A stretch of 64,000 bases of DNA from Bacillota bacterium (GCA_023426245.1 JAFABB010000051.1:186001-250000); one strand, 5' to 3'. Counted from the stretch's first letter, positions 1 to 9,203 are shown. The notes: generated by a model not told the origin, from the sequence alone. Program-made: numbers and translations.

Positions 1-2
1 AT

Positions 3-350
3 ATGAAGAACCGCTGGGAGCTTGTGAAAAAAAGTCCCCTGGATGAACTTTATGTTTGCGAAGCGGACGGGAAAGTGGCCGGCGTTTTTGGTTTTAGAAT
101 CCGGGAAAATCTTGAGGAAAAGAGCCGGTTTGGAGAAATATCGGTCATCGTAACCGGCACAGCCAGCCGGAGACTTGGTATTGGAAAAGCCATGATCACG
201 TATGCCGAAAAACTGGCCAAGGAAAAAGAATGCATTGGAACCTGGCTTGTTTCCGGTTTTGGCCGGGAAGAAGAAGCCCATCGTTTTTATAAAAGTCTTG
301 GATATGAAGTAAACGGTTACCGGTTTATCAAGCCCTTTGGGGAGGAATGA
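3..350 (+). CDS. GNAT-family N-acetyltransferase, 5' truncated
   Basis: C-terminal part of a GCN5-related acetyltransferase, which moves an acetyl group from acetyl-CoA to an amine on an unidentified substrate. The visible part starts near the second beta-strand (LYVCEADGKVAGVFGF) and includes the acetyl-CoA-binding motif A, RRLGIGKAM, followed by the typical helix. It ends with FYKSLGYEV, the usual 'FYeklGF' strand of the family. At 115 residues it lacks the N-terminal 40 or so residues expected, so the real start lies upstream of the window; the ATG at base 3 is probably internal. It converges on the aminotransferase gene, with 12 bases between the stops. Family assignment is solid, substrate unknown. 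Confidence 0.8.
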   Translation: MKNRWELVKKSPLDELYVCEADGKVAGVFGFRIRENLEEKSRFGEISVIVTGTASRRLGIGKAMITYAEKLAKEKECIGTWLVSGFGREEEAHRFYKSLGYEVNGYRFIKPFGEE

Positions 351-362
351 TTGGTTTTTGAA

Positions 363-1589
363 TCAAGCCCCCAATATTTCCTTGAACTCATCCGCCACAT
401 ACTCGACTTGCCGGTCATCAAGCAAAGTGTGAAGGGGTAAAGTAATTTCATTTCGATATTGTTCAAAAGAATGCGGATAGTTTTGAATATCGAATCCAAG
501 TTTCTTGTAGGCTGTATGCATCGGCAGGGGTTTGTAGTGAACGTTGGTGGCGATTCCTCTTTCAGCCATCTTTCGGATCACGGTATTACGGTAAGTTTCA
601 TCCCTGCCCACGAGCCGAACCAGATAAAGGTGCCCGTTGGATGAGCTATTAGCGCTAAAGTGTTTTAGAATATCCACCTTGCAATTGATCAGCGCTTGGT
701 CATACATTTCGATAATCTGCTTTCTTCTCTTTAAGAGGTTCGCGTATCTCCGCAACTGCCCCAAGCCCAAGGCGGCCATGATATCGGTCATATTGCATTT
801 ATAGGCCGGATAGACGATATCATATTCCCAGGCGCCCATTTTGGTTTTGGCCAGAGCGTCTTTTGACTGGCCATGTAAAGATAGAAGCATCAGTTCATGA
901 TAAAGCTCTTCATTATCAATTCCCGGGATATCCCGCCAGGTAATTGCACCGCCTTCAGCCGTGGTTAGATTTTTCACGGCGTGAAAGGAGAAACAGGTAA
1001 AGTCGCCAACTTCTCCGCTGGGTCTTCCTTGATAAGTCGATCCGAAAGAATGGGCCGCATCGGCCACGATGGCAACCCTGCCGATAGCGGTTTGCAATGG
1101 ATTGACCGGACGGAATCGATTTTTTTGGGCGGCGACGATTTCAAATAACCGGTCATAATCGCACATCACTCCGGCAATATCCACCGGGATGACGGCTTTT
1201 GTTTTTGAGGTGATGGCCCGTTCCAATTGGTCATAATCCATTTGATAAGAATTTTTCGCGGTGTCGACGAGAACGATCTTGGCTCCCACATGATGAATCA
1301 CACTGGCCGAGGCCGAATAGGTGTAGGCTGAGGTGATCACTTCATCGCCCTCGCCTACGCCAAGCAGCCTTAAAGTAAGCTCCATGGCGGCAGTTGCCGA
1401 ATTTAAACAAGCAGCCTTGGAAGTATGGGTGTATTCGGCGATTTTTTTCTCAAACTCTTTTGTTTTCGGGCCGGTCGTAATCCATCCGGATTTTAAGGTA
1501 TCGATGACTTCGTTGATTTCCATATCGGTGATATCCGGAGGCGAGAAAGGAATATTCATTTGAAGTGATTGGGTTGCGGAATTGATCAT
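363..1589 (-). CDS. DegT/DnrJ/EryC1-family PLP-dependent aminotransferase
   Basis: Aminotransferase of the sugar-nucleotide type (DegT/DnrJ/EryC1/StrS, ArnB-like), which aminates a keto-sugar nucleotide for cell-surface polysaccharide or antibiotic-like sugars. Visible features are the N-terminal PFSPPDI and SGWITTGPKTKEFE blocks, the cofactor-contacting DAAHSFGS motif near residue 177, and the Schiff-base lysine near residue 206 in FHAVKNLTTAEGG. About 408 residues fits the family. An upstream in-frame ATG at 1622 has no ribosome-binding site; the ATG at 1589 is preceded by AGGGAG about ten bases away, so that start is used. No sugar-nucleotide dehydratase or epimerase is adjacent, so the exact product cannot be named. 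Confidence 0.88.
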   Translation of the reverse strand: MINSATQSLQMNIPFSPPDITDMEINEVIDTLKSGWITTGPKTKEFEKKIAEYTHTSKAACLNSATAAMELTLRLLGVGEGDEVITSAYTYSASASVIHHVGAKIVLVDTAKNSYQMDYDQLERAITSKTKAVIPVDIAGVMCDYDRLFEIVAAQKNRFRPVNPLQTAIGRVAIVADAAHSFGSTYQGRPSGEVGDFTCFSFHAVKNLTTAEGGAITWRDIPGIDNEELYHELMLLSLHGQSKDALAKTKMGAWEYDIVYPAYKCNMTDIMAALGLGQLRRYANLLKRRKQIIEMYDQALINCKVDILKHFSANSSSNGHLYLVRLVGRDETYRNTVIRKMAERGIATNVHYKPLPMHTAYKKLGFDIQNYPHSFEQYRNEITLPLHTLLDDRQVEYVADEFKEILGA

Positions 1590-1822
1590 GATTGACGTTC
1601 TCCCTAAATTCTGATGGATCATTATTTTGATAATTTCGTAAAGAAAGCAAAAAGAAGAGTTTTCTCACTCATTCAAGTATAACACTATTTTACTACCTGG
1701 CAATAATAATTTGTATTTTACCCCGGTTTTACCAAGTTACTTCAAAATTTACTTTTGGGGATAGACCTAACCTGCCGGGGATGGGGGTTTTGAGTTAAAT
1801 TTTATAAAAATCCTCTCAAATA

Positions 1823-1854
1823 TTGTTTTTTTACCCTCCCCAATCTGTTATAAT
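1823..1854 (+). promoter_or_regulatory. Probable sigma-A promoter of guaA
   Basis: A perfect -10 hexamer TATAAT lies at 1849-1854, about 30 bases before the guaA start. The upstream hexamer is weak: TTGTTT at 1823-1828 gives a 20-base spacer, longer than ideal. The rest of the interval from 1590 is AT-rich and shows no convincing purine riboswitch. Confidence 0.5.
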
Positions 1855-1883
1855 GAAACAAATCAATATTTGAGGTGATCGTT

Positions 1884-3770
1884 GTGCAAGAAAATGATGT
1901 GCAATTAGATGCTTTGCAAGTGGAATCCATCGCCATTTTAGACTGTGGCGGTCAATATACCAAGGTGATTGATAGAAAAGTCCGTGAAATGTCTGTAAAA
2001 TCCGAAATTTTTTCCATCGATACGCCTGCAGAAAAGTTGCGGGATTTTCAAGGAATCATCCTTTCCGGAGGACCCGCCAGTGTTTGGAGTGAGCAAGCCC
2101 TCCGCTATGATCCGAAGATGCTGGAACTGAATATTCCTATCTTGGGGATTTGTTACGGTATGCAGCTCATCAACCAACACTTCGGCGGTCAGGTGGTACC
2201 GGGGCATACCACTGAATACGGGGAAACGGTTATCGATATTAAACCGGATTGCCCGTTATTTACCGGCCTCGATGCCAAACAGCAAGTGCTGATGAGCCAC
2301 GGCGATTCCGTGGTGGAGCTTGCCAAGGGTTTTCAAGTGGCGGCGGAATCCGGAACTGTTTATGCAGCCATCTATGATCCCAAACGGAAGATTTACGGCG
2401 TGCAGTTTCATCCGGAAGTCGATTTAACGGTCAACGGCAAACAAATCATGAAAAATTTCCTGATGGATGTTTGCGGACTTTCCGGTAACTATCGTTTAGA
2501 GGACCGTATCGATACGGCAATCGCCAAGATCAGGGAAAAAGTAAGGGATCAAAAAATACTGGTCCTGGTTAGCGGCGGGGTTGATTCGGCAGTAAGCGCA
2601 GCATTGCTGGTCAAAGCCTTAAACCCTGATAATGTCTATGCCATTCATATTGATCACGGCTTAATGAGGAAAAAGGAAAGCGATTTGGTTTGTGAGAACC
2701 TGAAGGCGTTGGGACTTAAAAATTTGATTCGCGAAAATGCCGAAGCCACTTTTTTCAACAGTGTGATTGAAGTGAACGGTCAAAAAATCGGCCCCCTGAC
2801 AACGCTGGTTGATCCTGAAATCAAACGGAACTTAATTGGGGAAGTTTTTATTCAAGTCGTTCGAAAGACTGCGGAAAGCCTGCATTTGGACTTCGATAAA
2901 ACATTCTGGGCTCAGGGCACTCTCCGGCCGGATTTGATCGAAAGCGGCAATCCCGATGTAAGCAGTCACGCCCATAAGATTAAAACCCATCATAACGATG
3001 TGGATATCGTCCGGAAAGCCAGGGAAAAAGGCTTGGTGGTTGAGACCAATTGGGATTGGCATAAAGATGAAGTGCGGCAAGTTGCCAGGAGCCTTGGAAT
3101 TGACGAAAGCATCGCTTCGCGACAACCCTTCCCCGGCCCTGGTTTGGCTGTCCGCATCATGTGCAACGATGGAACCAATGTTGTAACCGCCGAACAGACC
3201 GCTAATTTTAATCAACTGATGAACCAAATCGGATCCGGGAATGATGGACAAGTCGTTCCCATCAAAACTGTCGGGGTTCAAGGAGATTGCCGTAGCTACC
3301 GGTATTTGGCGGTCGCTTCGGGGCGGGGCATGGATTTTGATTGGGATCAGCTTTATCACATGGGGAAAGTCCTTCCCAATCAAGTGGATTTCATTAACCG
3401 GGTTGCCTATTGTTTGAATCAAAAGAAATTGTCCGGACCGATCCAGACCTATCCGATGTATATCAATCATGAAAATGTCGATCTCCTTCGTGAGGTTGAT
3501 GATATTGTCGTTAAAAAACTCAACCGGAAACCAATAAGCCAGGTATTTGCGGTGCTGCTTCCCATGGGGGTCACCAAAAAATATTCGGTGGCGATCCGCA
3601 CCATTATCACCAATGACTTTATGACCGGCCGGCCGGCCTTTATCGGTGGAGAGATTACCAGGGATTGGATGGCCGAATTGGTCAGGGAAATCGAACTTCA
3701 AGTGCCCCAAATTGATTTGGTGCTTTATGACGTTACCAGTAAACCGCCTGCTACGGTTGAATGGCAATAG
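1884..3770 (+). CDS. guaA: GMP synthase (glutamine-hydrolysing), long form
   Basis: Converts XMP, ATP and glutamine to GMP in the last step of guanine nucleotide synthesis, in the cytoplasm. The N-terminal class I glutamine amidotransferase domain (about 1-200) has the nucleophile cysteine in GICYGM near residue 90 and the His/Glu pair in FHPEV near 176-178. The ATP pyrophosphatase domain starts with the P-loop SGGVDS near 230-235, and the protein ends with the family tail KPPATVEWQ. At 628 residues it is about 100 longer than the usual bacterial enzyme; WAQGTLRPDLIES and the extended dimerisation domain resemble the long eukaryote-like form. GTG at 1884 is preferred over GTG at 1875, which lies inside the GAGGTGA ribosome-binding site. 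Monocistronic, with its own promoter and terminator. Confidence 0.96.
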   Translation: MQENDVQLDALQVESIAILDCGGQYTKVIDRKVREMSVKSEIFSIDTPAEKLRDFQGIILSGGPASVWSEQALRYDPKMLELNIPILGICYGMQLINQHFGGQVVPGHTTEYGETVIDIKPDCPLFTGLDAKQQVLMSHGDSVVELAKGFQVAAESGTVYAAIYDPKRKIYGVQFHPEVDLTVNGKQIMKNFLMDVCGLSGNYRLEDRIDTAIAKIREKVRDQKILVLVSGGVDSAVSAALLVKALNPDNVYAIHIDHGLMRKKESDLVCENLKALGLKNLIRENAEATFFNSVIEVNGQKIGPLTTLVDPEIKRNLIGEVFIQVVRKTAESLHLDFDKTFWAQGTLRPDLIESGNPDVSSHAHKIKTHHNDVDIVRKAREKGLVVETNWDWHKDEVRQVARSLGIDESIASRQPFPGPGLAVRIMCNDGTNVVTAEQTANFNQLMNQIGSGNDGQVVPIKTVGVQGDCRSYRYLAVASGRGMDFDWDQLYHMGKVLPNQVDFINRVAYCLNQKKLSGPIQTYPMYINHENVDLLREVDDIVVKKLNRKPISQVFAVLLPMGVTKKYSVAIRTIITNDFMTGRPAFIGGEITRDWMAELVREIELQVPQIDLVLYDVTSKPPATVEWQ

Positions 3771-3846
3771 GATGGTTCATTTTTGGAAGGCCGGTAAAGG
3801 TCTATCCTTATTAAAATATGGAATATATTTGAAAAGAAAACATTGA

Positions 3847-3871
3847 AAAACCTGGCTTATGCCAGGTTTTA
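3847..3871 (+). terminator. Rho-independent terminator after guaA
   Basis: Ten-base-pair hairpin AAAACCTGGC / GCCAGGTTTT with loop TTAT. The U-rich 3' arm itself forms the T tract, and the flanking A run could let it work in both directions. It sits 77 bases after the guaA stop. Confidence 0.85.
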
Positions 3872-4033
3872 AATTTCTGAAATTTATTAAAGTCATAGAT
3901 AAATTTAACCGATTGATGTATATAAGTTTATTCTTATTTTAGCAGGAAAATTGTTATGAACAAGGAATTTATTTTATAGGAAAATTATAGGCAAAAGGAA
4001 GAAAAGCTTCGATTCGGGAAGGGACAAACGCCT

Positions 4034-4729
4034 TTGAATCTATCAAAACTGAGTATGTTTTCAGAAGTCAAATGTTCGTACATAGAATCCTTTGACAATT
4101 TTGATGAACTTGTCAAGCCGGATGAATGGCATTTGGCCAAATCCGGTGAAGATAAAGATGAGTTTGTGGTTAAACCCCAAAAGCCCAATCCTCTTGAGGA
4201 TTGGGAGATTCGCTTGTTCCGTGCCAAAAAATTTATTTTTTCGATGAATGCCTGTTTGAATTATGGGCAGTTTGTCGATGTATTGGAAAGTACTTTAAAA
4301 AGAATATCGGGATATTTGACCCCCGCCGATATCGTGGCTATGGGGGTGCATGGTTATTATCTGTACCCTATTAGTTCTTTACAAGAGTTTTCCCAATTGG
4401 TTTTTGCCTGGAGCGACAACTACCTCAACAATGAAGCAACCCAAGTGGAAATCGGTGATTTAGGGGTTGACGTCTCTTTTCAGGAGGATAGTTTAAAAAT
4501 CAATATTGTTTGTAAATTAATCACCAAGGCGGAGTCGGCCAAATATTTTTCAGCCTCTGAAACCCAAACTTTGCCGGAAAAAAATTTGATCATCCATATT
4601 GAGGTATCATCCAACGATCCTCTGAAACTCCAAAAATCGATTTCACAGGCTTTATCCCAAACGATCAAAACTCATGTGTATCAAGCAACCAAATTGATTG
4701 AACAGCGGCTTGAAGGGAAACATAAGTAA
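4034..4729 (+). CDS. Hypothetical protein
   Basis: Unrecognised soluble protein of 231 residues with no signal peptide or membrane segment. It is acidic and rich in aromatic residues; the central part (GVHGYYLYPISSLQEFSQLVFAW) and the C-terminal alternating strands loosely resemble sporadically distributed TIGR04255-type proteins, but the match is too weak for a name. The start is TTG at 4034 with GAAGGG about ten bases before it; no better in-frame ATG exists upstream. It stands alone between the guaA terminator and a convergent hypothetical gene. Confidence 0.65.
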   Translation: MNLSKLSMFSEVKCSYIESFDNFDELVKPDEWHLAKSGEDKDEFVVKPQKPNPLEDWEIRLFRAKKFIFSMNACLNYGQFVDVLESTLKRISGYLTPADIVAMGVHGYYLYPISSLQEFSQLVFAWSDNYLNNEATQVEIGDLGVDVSFQEDSLKINIVCKLITKAESAKYFSASETQTLPEKNLIIHIEVSSNDPLKLQKSISQALSQTIKTHVYQATKLIEQRLEGKHK

Positions 4730-4750
4730 AATGGCGAAACCGAATAGATT

Positions 4751-5344
4751 CTATTTCGGGAATCCCATTTGTAACTCTTCTTTTGAAAAATTAGTCTTTA
4801 TACCCATTTGCCCAAAGTCCATACAATCGTAAATAACAAAATCAAACCATTCGAGCATCTTCTCCTCAGGTATACGACCCATCAACAATTCTTCCAACAT
4901 TTTTCCCTCATCAGCAGGAACGCCATCTTTACAAAGATAATATCTTACTCCATAACGGGGAATAATTGCCTGAAATGAAGGATCCTTCCATATTGAATCG
5001 GGAATGTACGCGAATATATGATAAGCTGTGTATGTTTTATTCAGATTCAAGATTCCAAGGAGCCCCCGGGTATCCTTGGCTTCGGCAGTTTGATGGAGAA
5101 AGCGGATTCCCATTTCCTGCAGACTGGTTAATAACCTTAAAGCGGCTTTTTGGATTTCAGTTGGAGTCGGTAAGTTGGTGAAAGCGCTGTCGAATTCTAT
5201 AAAAAGATTTCGCTGTTGTTTCAGTGAAGTTAAGAGTGGGTAGCTTTTTGACATCCCCGGTTTGTTGGGGTATGATACAAAAAAACGGGCAATTTTAAGG
5301 TCTTTGCTATCTTTGATCGTAAATTGTTTGTTATGAAAGGCCAT
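4751..5344 (-). CDS. Hypothetical protein
   Basis: Unrecognised 197-residue cytoplasmic protein without signal peptide or membrane helices. Its C-terminal half contains a distinctive YYLCKDGVPADEGKM stretch followed by an acidic helix and FDFVIYDCMDFGQMG. The ATG at 5344 has GAGGTGG four to five bases upstream, a good ribosome-binding site that supports real coding. It converges on the preceding hypothetical gene with 21 bases between them, and is divergent from the yjbQ-like gene with 72 bases between starts, which must hold both promoters. Confidence 0.65.
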   Translation of the reverse strand: MAFHNKQFTIKDSKDLKIARFFVSYPNKPGMSKSYPLLTSLKQQRNLFIEFDSAFTNLPTPTEIQKAALRLLTSLQEMGIRFLHQTAEAKDTRGLLGILNLNKTYTAYHIFAYIPDSIWKDPSFQAIIPRYGVRYYLCKDGVPADEGKMLEELLMGRIPEEKMLEWFDFVIYDCMDFGQMGIKTNFSKEELQMGFPK

Positions 5345-5416
5345 TGTTCCACCTCGGATTTTTTAATTATTATTATACCATTTGGTGAATAAATAGCAAA
5401 TATAAGGGGGATTAAA

Positions 5417-5836
5417 GTGAAATCATTCCGGAAAGAGTTATGGTTTAATATCAAGGAAAGAGTGGAATTTGTGAATATTACCCAGGATGTTGATAAAGCA
5501 TTACAGGAAAGCGGTATTAAGGAAGGGCTCTGTCTGGTCAATGCCATGCATATTACGGCCAGTGTCTTTATTAATGATCATGAATCCGGGCTTTGGAGCG
5601 ATTATCAAAATTGGTTGGAAAAATTGGCTCCCCATAGTCCCACATCCCAATATATGCACAACCGCACCGGTGAAGACAATGGCGATGCCCATTTAAAAAG
5701 GCAAGTCATGGGCAGGGAGGTTGTAGTGGCGGTGACCGAAGGACGGTTGGACTTTGGACCGTGGGAACAAATTTTCTATGGAGAATTCGACGGAAAACGT
5801 CCTAAAAGAGTGCTGGTAAAAATAATCGGGGAATAA
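5417..5836 (+). CDS. YjbQ/UPF0047-family protein
   Basis: Small cytoplasmic protein of 139 residues, the standard length of the YjbQ (UPF0047) family. Some members show weak thiamine-phosphate synthase activity, but the physiological role is not settled. Characteristic blocks are the NAMHITASVFINDHESG segment with its conserved His and the central H-containing stretch, then GREVVVAVTEGRLDFGPWEQIFYGEFDG near the end. The GTG start at 5417 has AAGGGGG six bases upstream. It is the first gene on this strand after a divergent interval, and 128 bases precede the next secreted protein gene. Confidence 0.85.
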   Translation: MKSFRKELWFNIKERVEFVNITQDVDKALQESGIKEGLCLVNAMHITASVFINDHESGLWSDYQNWLEKLAPHSPTSQYMHNRTGEDNGDAHLKRQVMGREVVVAVTEGRLDFGPWEQIFYGEFDGKRPKRVLVKIIGE

Positions 5837-5964
5837 TCCAAAGGTCTCCGGAAGGAATAACGCAGGCCGTTGCGGAATACCTTTTCTCACAGCCGCTAGG
5901 TAATGAATAGGATAATCCCTGCAATGGGCCAGAAGGAAAAAATGGTAAAAGGAGGTAAATGGGA

Positions 5965-7365
5965 ATGAGGAAAATCTATTCGAAGATATTATTGGGGTTC
6001 ACTTTGATAATTGTTTTGGCAACTTTCGGGTTTGCCCAATCACCCAATCAGACTGGAACTAAAAATAATTCCGGGTTGGAAATAACAGTTTACAATGAGG
6101 ATTTGGCATTAATCAAGGAAAGCCGCGCTTTAGACATATCGGCCGGACTGGGATCCGTTAGCTTTACCGATGTCCCGGAACGGATCGATCCGACCTCGGT
6201 CAGTTTCAAGGCTGACAATGATGGGATACGGGTCTTGGAACAAAATTATGAGTATGATGTAGTCAGTGACGCCAGGTTGCTTCAAAAATTTTTAGGCGAA
6301 AAGATCAAAATTATCGGTAATCAAGGAGAAAGCTTTGAGGGTTACTTACTGAGTACCGGTGACGATCTTATTTTAGCGAGTGCTCCAAAGGGCGGTGAAA
6401 TCAGGATCGTTAAGGCATCCCAGGTTAAATCCATCATATTTCCCGAACTGCCCAGCGGTCTCGTTCTAAAACCCACTCTGGTCTGGATGGTTCAGAATGC
6501 CGGCAGAACGGGTACCTATCCTGTCAAGGTTACTTATCTTACAGGAGGAATGTCCTGGAAGGCCGATTACGTGGCAACCGTCAATCCGGCTAACGATAAA
6601 GTGGATTTGGCCGGTTGGGTTACTTTGGACAATCAAAGCGGCGCGGATTTCAATAATGCCCGGCTCAAGCTGGTTGCCGGTGACTTGCACAGGGTAGGGC
6701 CGGATGAAGCCGGGGAGCTGAAAATGGCGAAGCCGGTTTTAAGGGCAATGTCCGAAGACGGTTTCAAGGAAGAGTCGTTCTCGGAGTATCATTTATATAG
6801 CCTTAACCGTACAACCACTCTGCGAAACAATCAAATTAAACAGGTGGAGCTATTATCCGCCAATTCGATCCCCGTCAAAAAACTTTTCGTTTATAACGGC
6901 GCCTTGAACCCTAAAAAAGTCCAGGTTATGCTGGAATTTAAAAACAATTCAACCTCCAATTTGGGGATCCCATTACCCAAAGGCCGGATCCGGGTGCAAC
7001 AGTCGGATGGGGACGGCTCTTTGCAATTTATCGGTGAAGACCGGATCGATCATACCCCTAAAGATGAAAAGATCCGGGTCAATTTGGGAAATGCCTTTGA
7101 TATTGTGGGAGAGCGTATCAATACCAGTGTCAAAGAACCGGCTAAAAATATTCGCGAGGAAAGTTACAAGATTACGCTTCGCAATCATAAAGAAACCGCA
7201 GTCGTGGTAACGGATATTGAAAACTTTGGCAGTTGGAACGAATGGAAAATCATCAACAATAGCCATGATTATGTCAAAACCGATGCCGGAAAGGCCGAGT
7301 TCACCGTGAGTGTTCCGGCGGGAGGGGAGACAGTAATCTCTTATACAGTCCGCTATAAAATATAA
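5965..7365 (+). CDS. Secreted DUF4139 domain-containing protein
   Basis: Exported protein of 466 residues containing a DUF4139 domain; function unknown. A signal peptide is clear: RK, hydrophobic core ILLGFTLIIVLATF, then AQ. The N-terminal part (EITVYNEDLALIKESRAL, VSFTDVPERIDPTSV) is the typical opening of the family. The middle holds MSWKADYVATV...GWVTLDNQSGADFNNARLKLVAGD, the hallmark of DUF4139, and the C-terminal half is beta-rich. GGAGG lies nine bases before the ATG at 5965; the ATG at 5959 is only three bases from it and is rejected. No partner gene is adjacent. Confidence 0.85.
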   Translation: MRKIYSKILLGFTLIIVLATFGFAQSPNQTGTKNNSGLEITVYNEDLALIKESRALDISAGLGSVSFTDVPERIDPTSVSFKADNDGIRVLEQNYEYDVVSDARLLQKFLGEKIKIIGNQGESFEGYLLSTGDDLILASAPKGGEIRIVKASQVKSIIFPELPSGLVLKPTLVWMVQNAGRTGTYPVKVTYLTGGMSWKADYVATVNPANDKVDLAGWVTLDNQSGADFNNARLKLVAGDLHRVGPDEAGELKMAKPVLRAMSEDGFKEESFSEYHLYSLNRTTTLRNNQIKQVELLSANSIPVKKLFVYNGALNPKKVQVMLEFKNNSTSNLGIPLPKGRIRVQQSDGDGSLQFIGEDRIDHTPKDEKIRVNLGNAFDIVGERINTSVKEPAKNIREESYKITLRNHKETAVVVTDIENFGSWNEWKIINNSHDYVKTDAGKAEFTVSVPAGGETVISYTVRYKI

Positions 7366-7378
7366 TACGAAAAATGAT

Positions 7379-7407
7379 TTGCATATTTTTGGAATTCATG
7401 GTATCAT
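7379..7407 (+). promoter_or_regulatory. Probable promoter of the hom T-box transcript
   Basis: TTGCAT (7379-7384) and TATCAT (7402-7407) are spaced by 17 bases, placing transcription start near 7414, just before the T-box leader begins. Confidence 0.5.
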
Positions 7408-7424
7408 TAAATTTAATATATTAG

Positions 7425-7695
7425 AAAACGATGACAGGGATATGTTATTTTGCTTCATTAGAAGAGATGGAAGGTCGGCGGCTGGAAGCCTTCCTTAATA
7501 AAGAGCATCATGATACCACCCTGGAGTGGTTGCCGGAATTAAAGTATGGCAGCCCGGTGCGGCCGTTATCCGTTCTTAAGTCGGGTTTTTTACCAAAAAA
7601 GGTGGGACCGCGGAAGTAATATGGATTGATGCATGATTATCATGGGCATCTTCGAACCTTTCGTCCTTTTAACAGGATGAAAGGTTTTTTTATTT
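7425..7695 (+). promoter_or_regulatory. T-box leader of homoserine dehydrogenase, probably threonine-specific
   Basis: The conserved T-box core (AAGGTGGGACCGCGG, 7599-7613) pairs with uncharged tRNA 3' ends. It is followed by the classic CGTCCT-containing terminator hairpin at 7655-7686. Upstream are Stem I elements: GATGACAGGGATA near 7430, a GGCTGGAAGCC-type apical loop near 7480, and the 3' side ATACC-ACCCTGGAGT. By analogy with known leaders, the codon before ACCCTGGAGT, ACC (threonine, 7515-7517), is the likely specifier; ATG at 7510-7512 is the alternative. A short open frame across the leader (7431-7619) is not considered a gene. When threonyl-tRNA is uncharged, read-through into the downstream gene is expected. 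Confidence 0.9.
7655..7693 (+). terminator. T-box regulated terminator
   Basis: Stem AACCTTTCGTCCT / AGGATGAAAGGTT with loop TTTAAC, followed by a T run. The 5' arm overlaps the sequence expected to pair with the T-box in the antiterminator. Confidence 0.88.
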
Positions 7696-7795
7696 CTCCC
7701 TGCCAATTGTCACCATGGATAATTCGTAACCATCAAAGATATGAAGCTTATTTCCAACACCAAATGTGAATAACTATAAAGAGGAGTGGTTTGTA

Positions 7796-9097
7796 ATGCA
7801 AGATCATCATGTGAATATTGGAATCTTGGGATTAGGCACGGTAGGAACCGGCGTGGCACGCGTATTGACTGAACAACAAGCCCTTTTAAAAACCAGGGCT
7901 ACCCTTAATTTTAATTTAAAGGCCATTGCAGAACTGAATTGGGATAAGGAAAGAGATTTAAATCTTCAGGGAGTCCGTTGCACTTCCAATGCTGATGATA
8001 TCCTGGAAGATCCGGAGATCGACATTGTTGTCGAAACCATGGGAGGCTATGAACCGGCCTTTACCTTTATTAGTAAAGCCTTAAGAAACCGCAAACATGT
8101 CGTTACGGCAAACAAAGCTTTGATTGCTACCAAGGGCCGGGAATTGTTTAAAATTGCAGCTGAAAACGGTGTGGATTTGCTATTTGAAGCCAGTGTGGGC
8201 GGGGGAATTCCGATCATCAAAGGACTGCGGGAAGGATTGGTCGCCAATAAAATTGAGAGCATTTATGGTATTTTAAACGGTACTTCCAATTTCATCTTGA
8301 CCCGTATGCATCAGGAAGAACTGGAGTTTGGGGAGGCTTTGAAAGAAGCCCAAGCCAAAGGTTTTGCGGAAGCGGATCCAACCCTGGATGTGGGCGGAGG
8401 GGATGCAGCGCATAAATTAACCATTCTGGCTTCTATCGCTTCAACGGCTTTTGTCAATTTTAGTGATCTATATGTGGAAGGGATTACCAATATCACCAAG
8501 CTGGATATCAACTTTGCCAAACAATTCGGCTATACGATTAAACTATTAGCCACCTACAGGGCGTTGCCCGATGGATTAGACCTACGAGTTCATCCAACCT
8601 TGATTCCCAACAGTCATTTATTGGCGGCTGTCAATTTCGAATTGAATGCGATCTTTGTCAAAGGGGATTTCGTTGGGAACACTATGTTCTACGGACCGGG
8701 AGCAGGGGAACGGCCGACTGCCAGCGCAATTGTGGGGGATATTGTCGACTTGTCCCGAGATTTATTGTTAAAAGAAGGCGAACAGTTCTGTAACCGGACC
8801 ATAAATCCCGATCATACGGTGAAAACCTTACCGATTGAGAAAATCCACAATCGTTTTTACCTGAGGCTTTATACGAAGGATGTCCCCGGCATTTTTTCAA
8901 AAATATCGGGCGTCTTAGGCGACAATGGTATTTCCATTTCTTCGGTGGTGCAGCTTGAGACTCATGGTAAGGAAAACTATGTTCCGATTGTGATTTTAAC
9001 TCATGAGGCTTCTGAATTTGATATGAACCGGGCGTTAGAGCAGATTGGGAAATTTGATTTCGTTCGGGAAAATTACTTGAGATTACGGTTGTTTTAA
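7796..9097 (+). CDS. hom: Homoserine dehydrogenase with ACT domain
   Basis: NAD(P)-dependent reduction of aspartate semialdehyde to homoserine, the branch point to threonine and methionine. The N-terminal Rossmann motif GILGLGTVGTGV is near residue 10, followed by the catalytic domain with NGTSNFILTRM and GFAEADPTLDVGGGDAAHK. A C-terminal ACT regulatory domain (about 355-430, FYLRLYTKDVPGIFSKISGV) suggests feedback inhibition. 433 residues is standard. The ATG at 7796 follows GAGGAG by nine to ten bases; an upstream in-frame ATG at 7766 lacks a ribosome-binding site. Expression is controlled by the T-box leader, and a strong terminator follows, so the gene is monocistronic; threonine synthase and homoserine kinase are not adjacent. 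Confidence 0.96.
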   Translation: MQDHHVNIGILGLGTVGTGVARVLTEQQALLKTRATLNFNLKAIAELNWDKERDLNLQGVRCTSNADDILEDPEIDIVVETMGGYEPAFTFISKALRNRKHVVTANKALIATKGRELFKIAAENGVDLLFEASVGGGIPIIKGLREGLVANKIESIYGILNGTSNFILTRMHQEELEFGEALKEAQAKGFAEADPTLDVGGGDAAHKLTILASIASTAFVNFSDLYVEGITNITKLDINFAKQFGYTIKLLATYRALPDGLDLRVHPTLIPNSHLLAAVNFELNAIFVKGDFVGNTMFYGPGAGERPTASAIVGDIVDLSRDLLLKEGEQFCNRTINPDHTVKTLPIEKIHNRFYLRLYTKDVPGIFSKISGVLGDNGISISSVVQLETHGKENYVPIVILTHEASEFDMNRALEQIGKFDFVRENYLRLRLF

Positions 9098-9203
9098 CGT
9101 GATTCCGGCAAGACCTCAGGTTCGTTTTGGGCTAGAACTTGCCGGATGCTGTAGCAAACTTGATTGGGCCAATTTCGCTTCCGGATCGAGTTTTAAACCT
9201 CGG

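Noticed and set aside
1590..1883. Purine riboswitch before guaA
   Set aside because: The conserved loop and junction sequences of the purine riboswitch are not visible; only a promoter is supported.
2832..3767. 311-codon open frame on the minus strand inside guaA
   Set aside because: It lies wholly antisense to a well-conserved gene, has no ribosome-binding site and no recognisable domain; it is a shadow of guaA codon usage.
7431..7619. 62-codon open frame upstream of hom
   Set aside because: It coincides with the T-box leader, including the T-box core, and its peptide has no family features.
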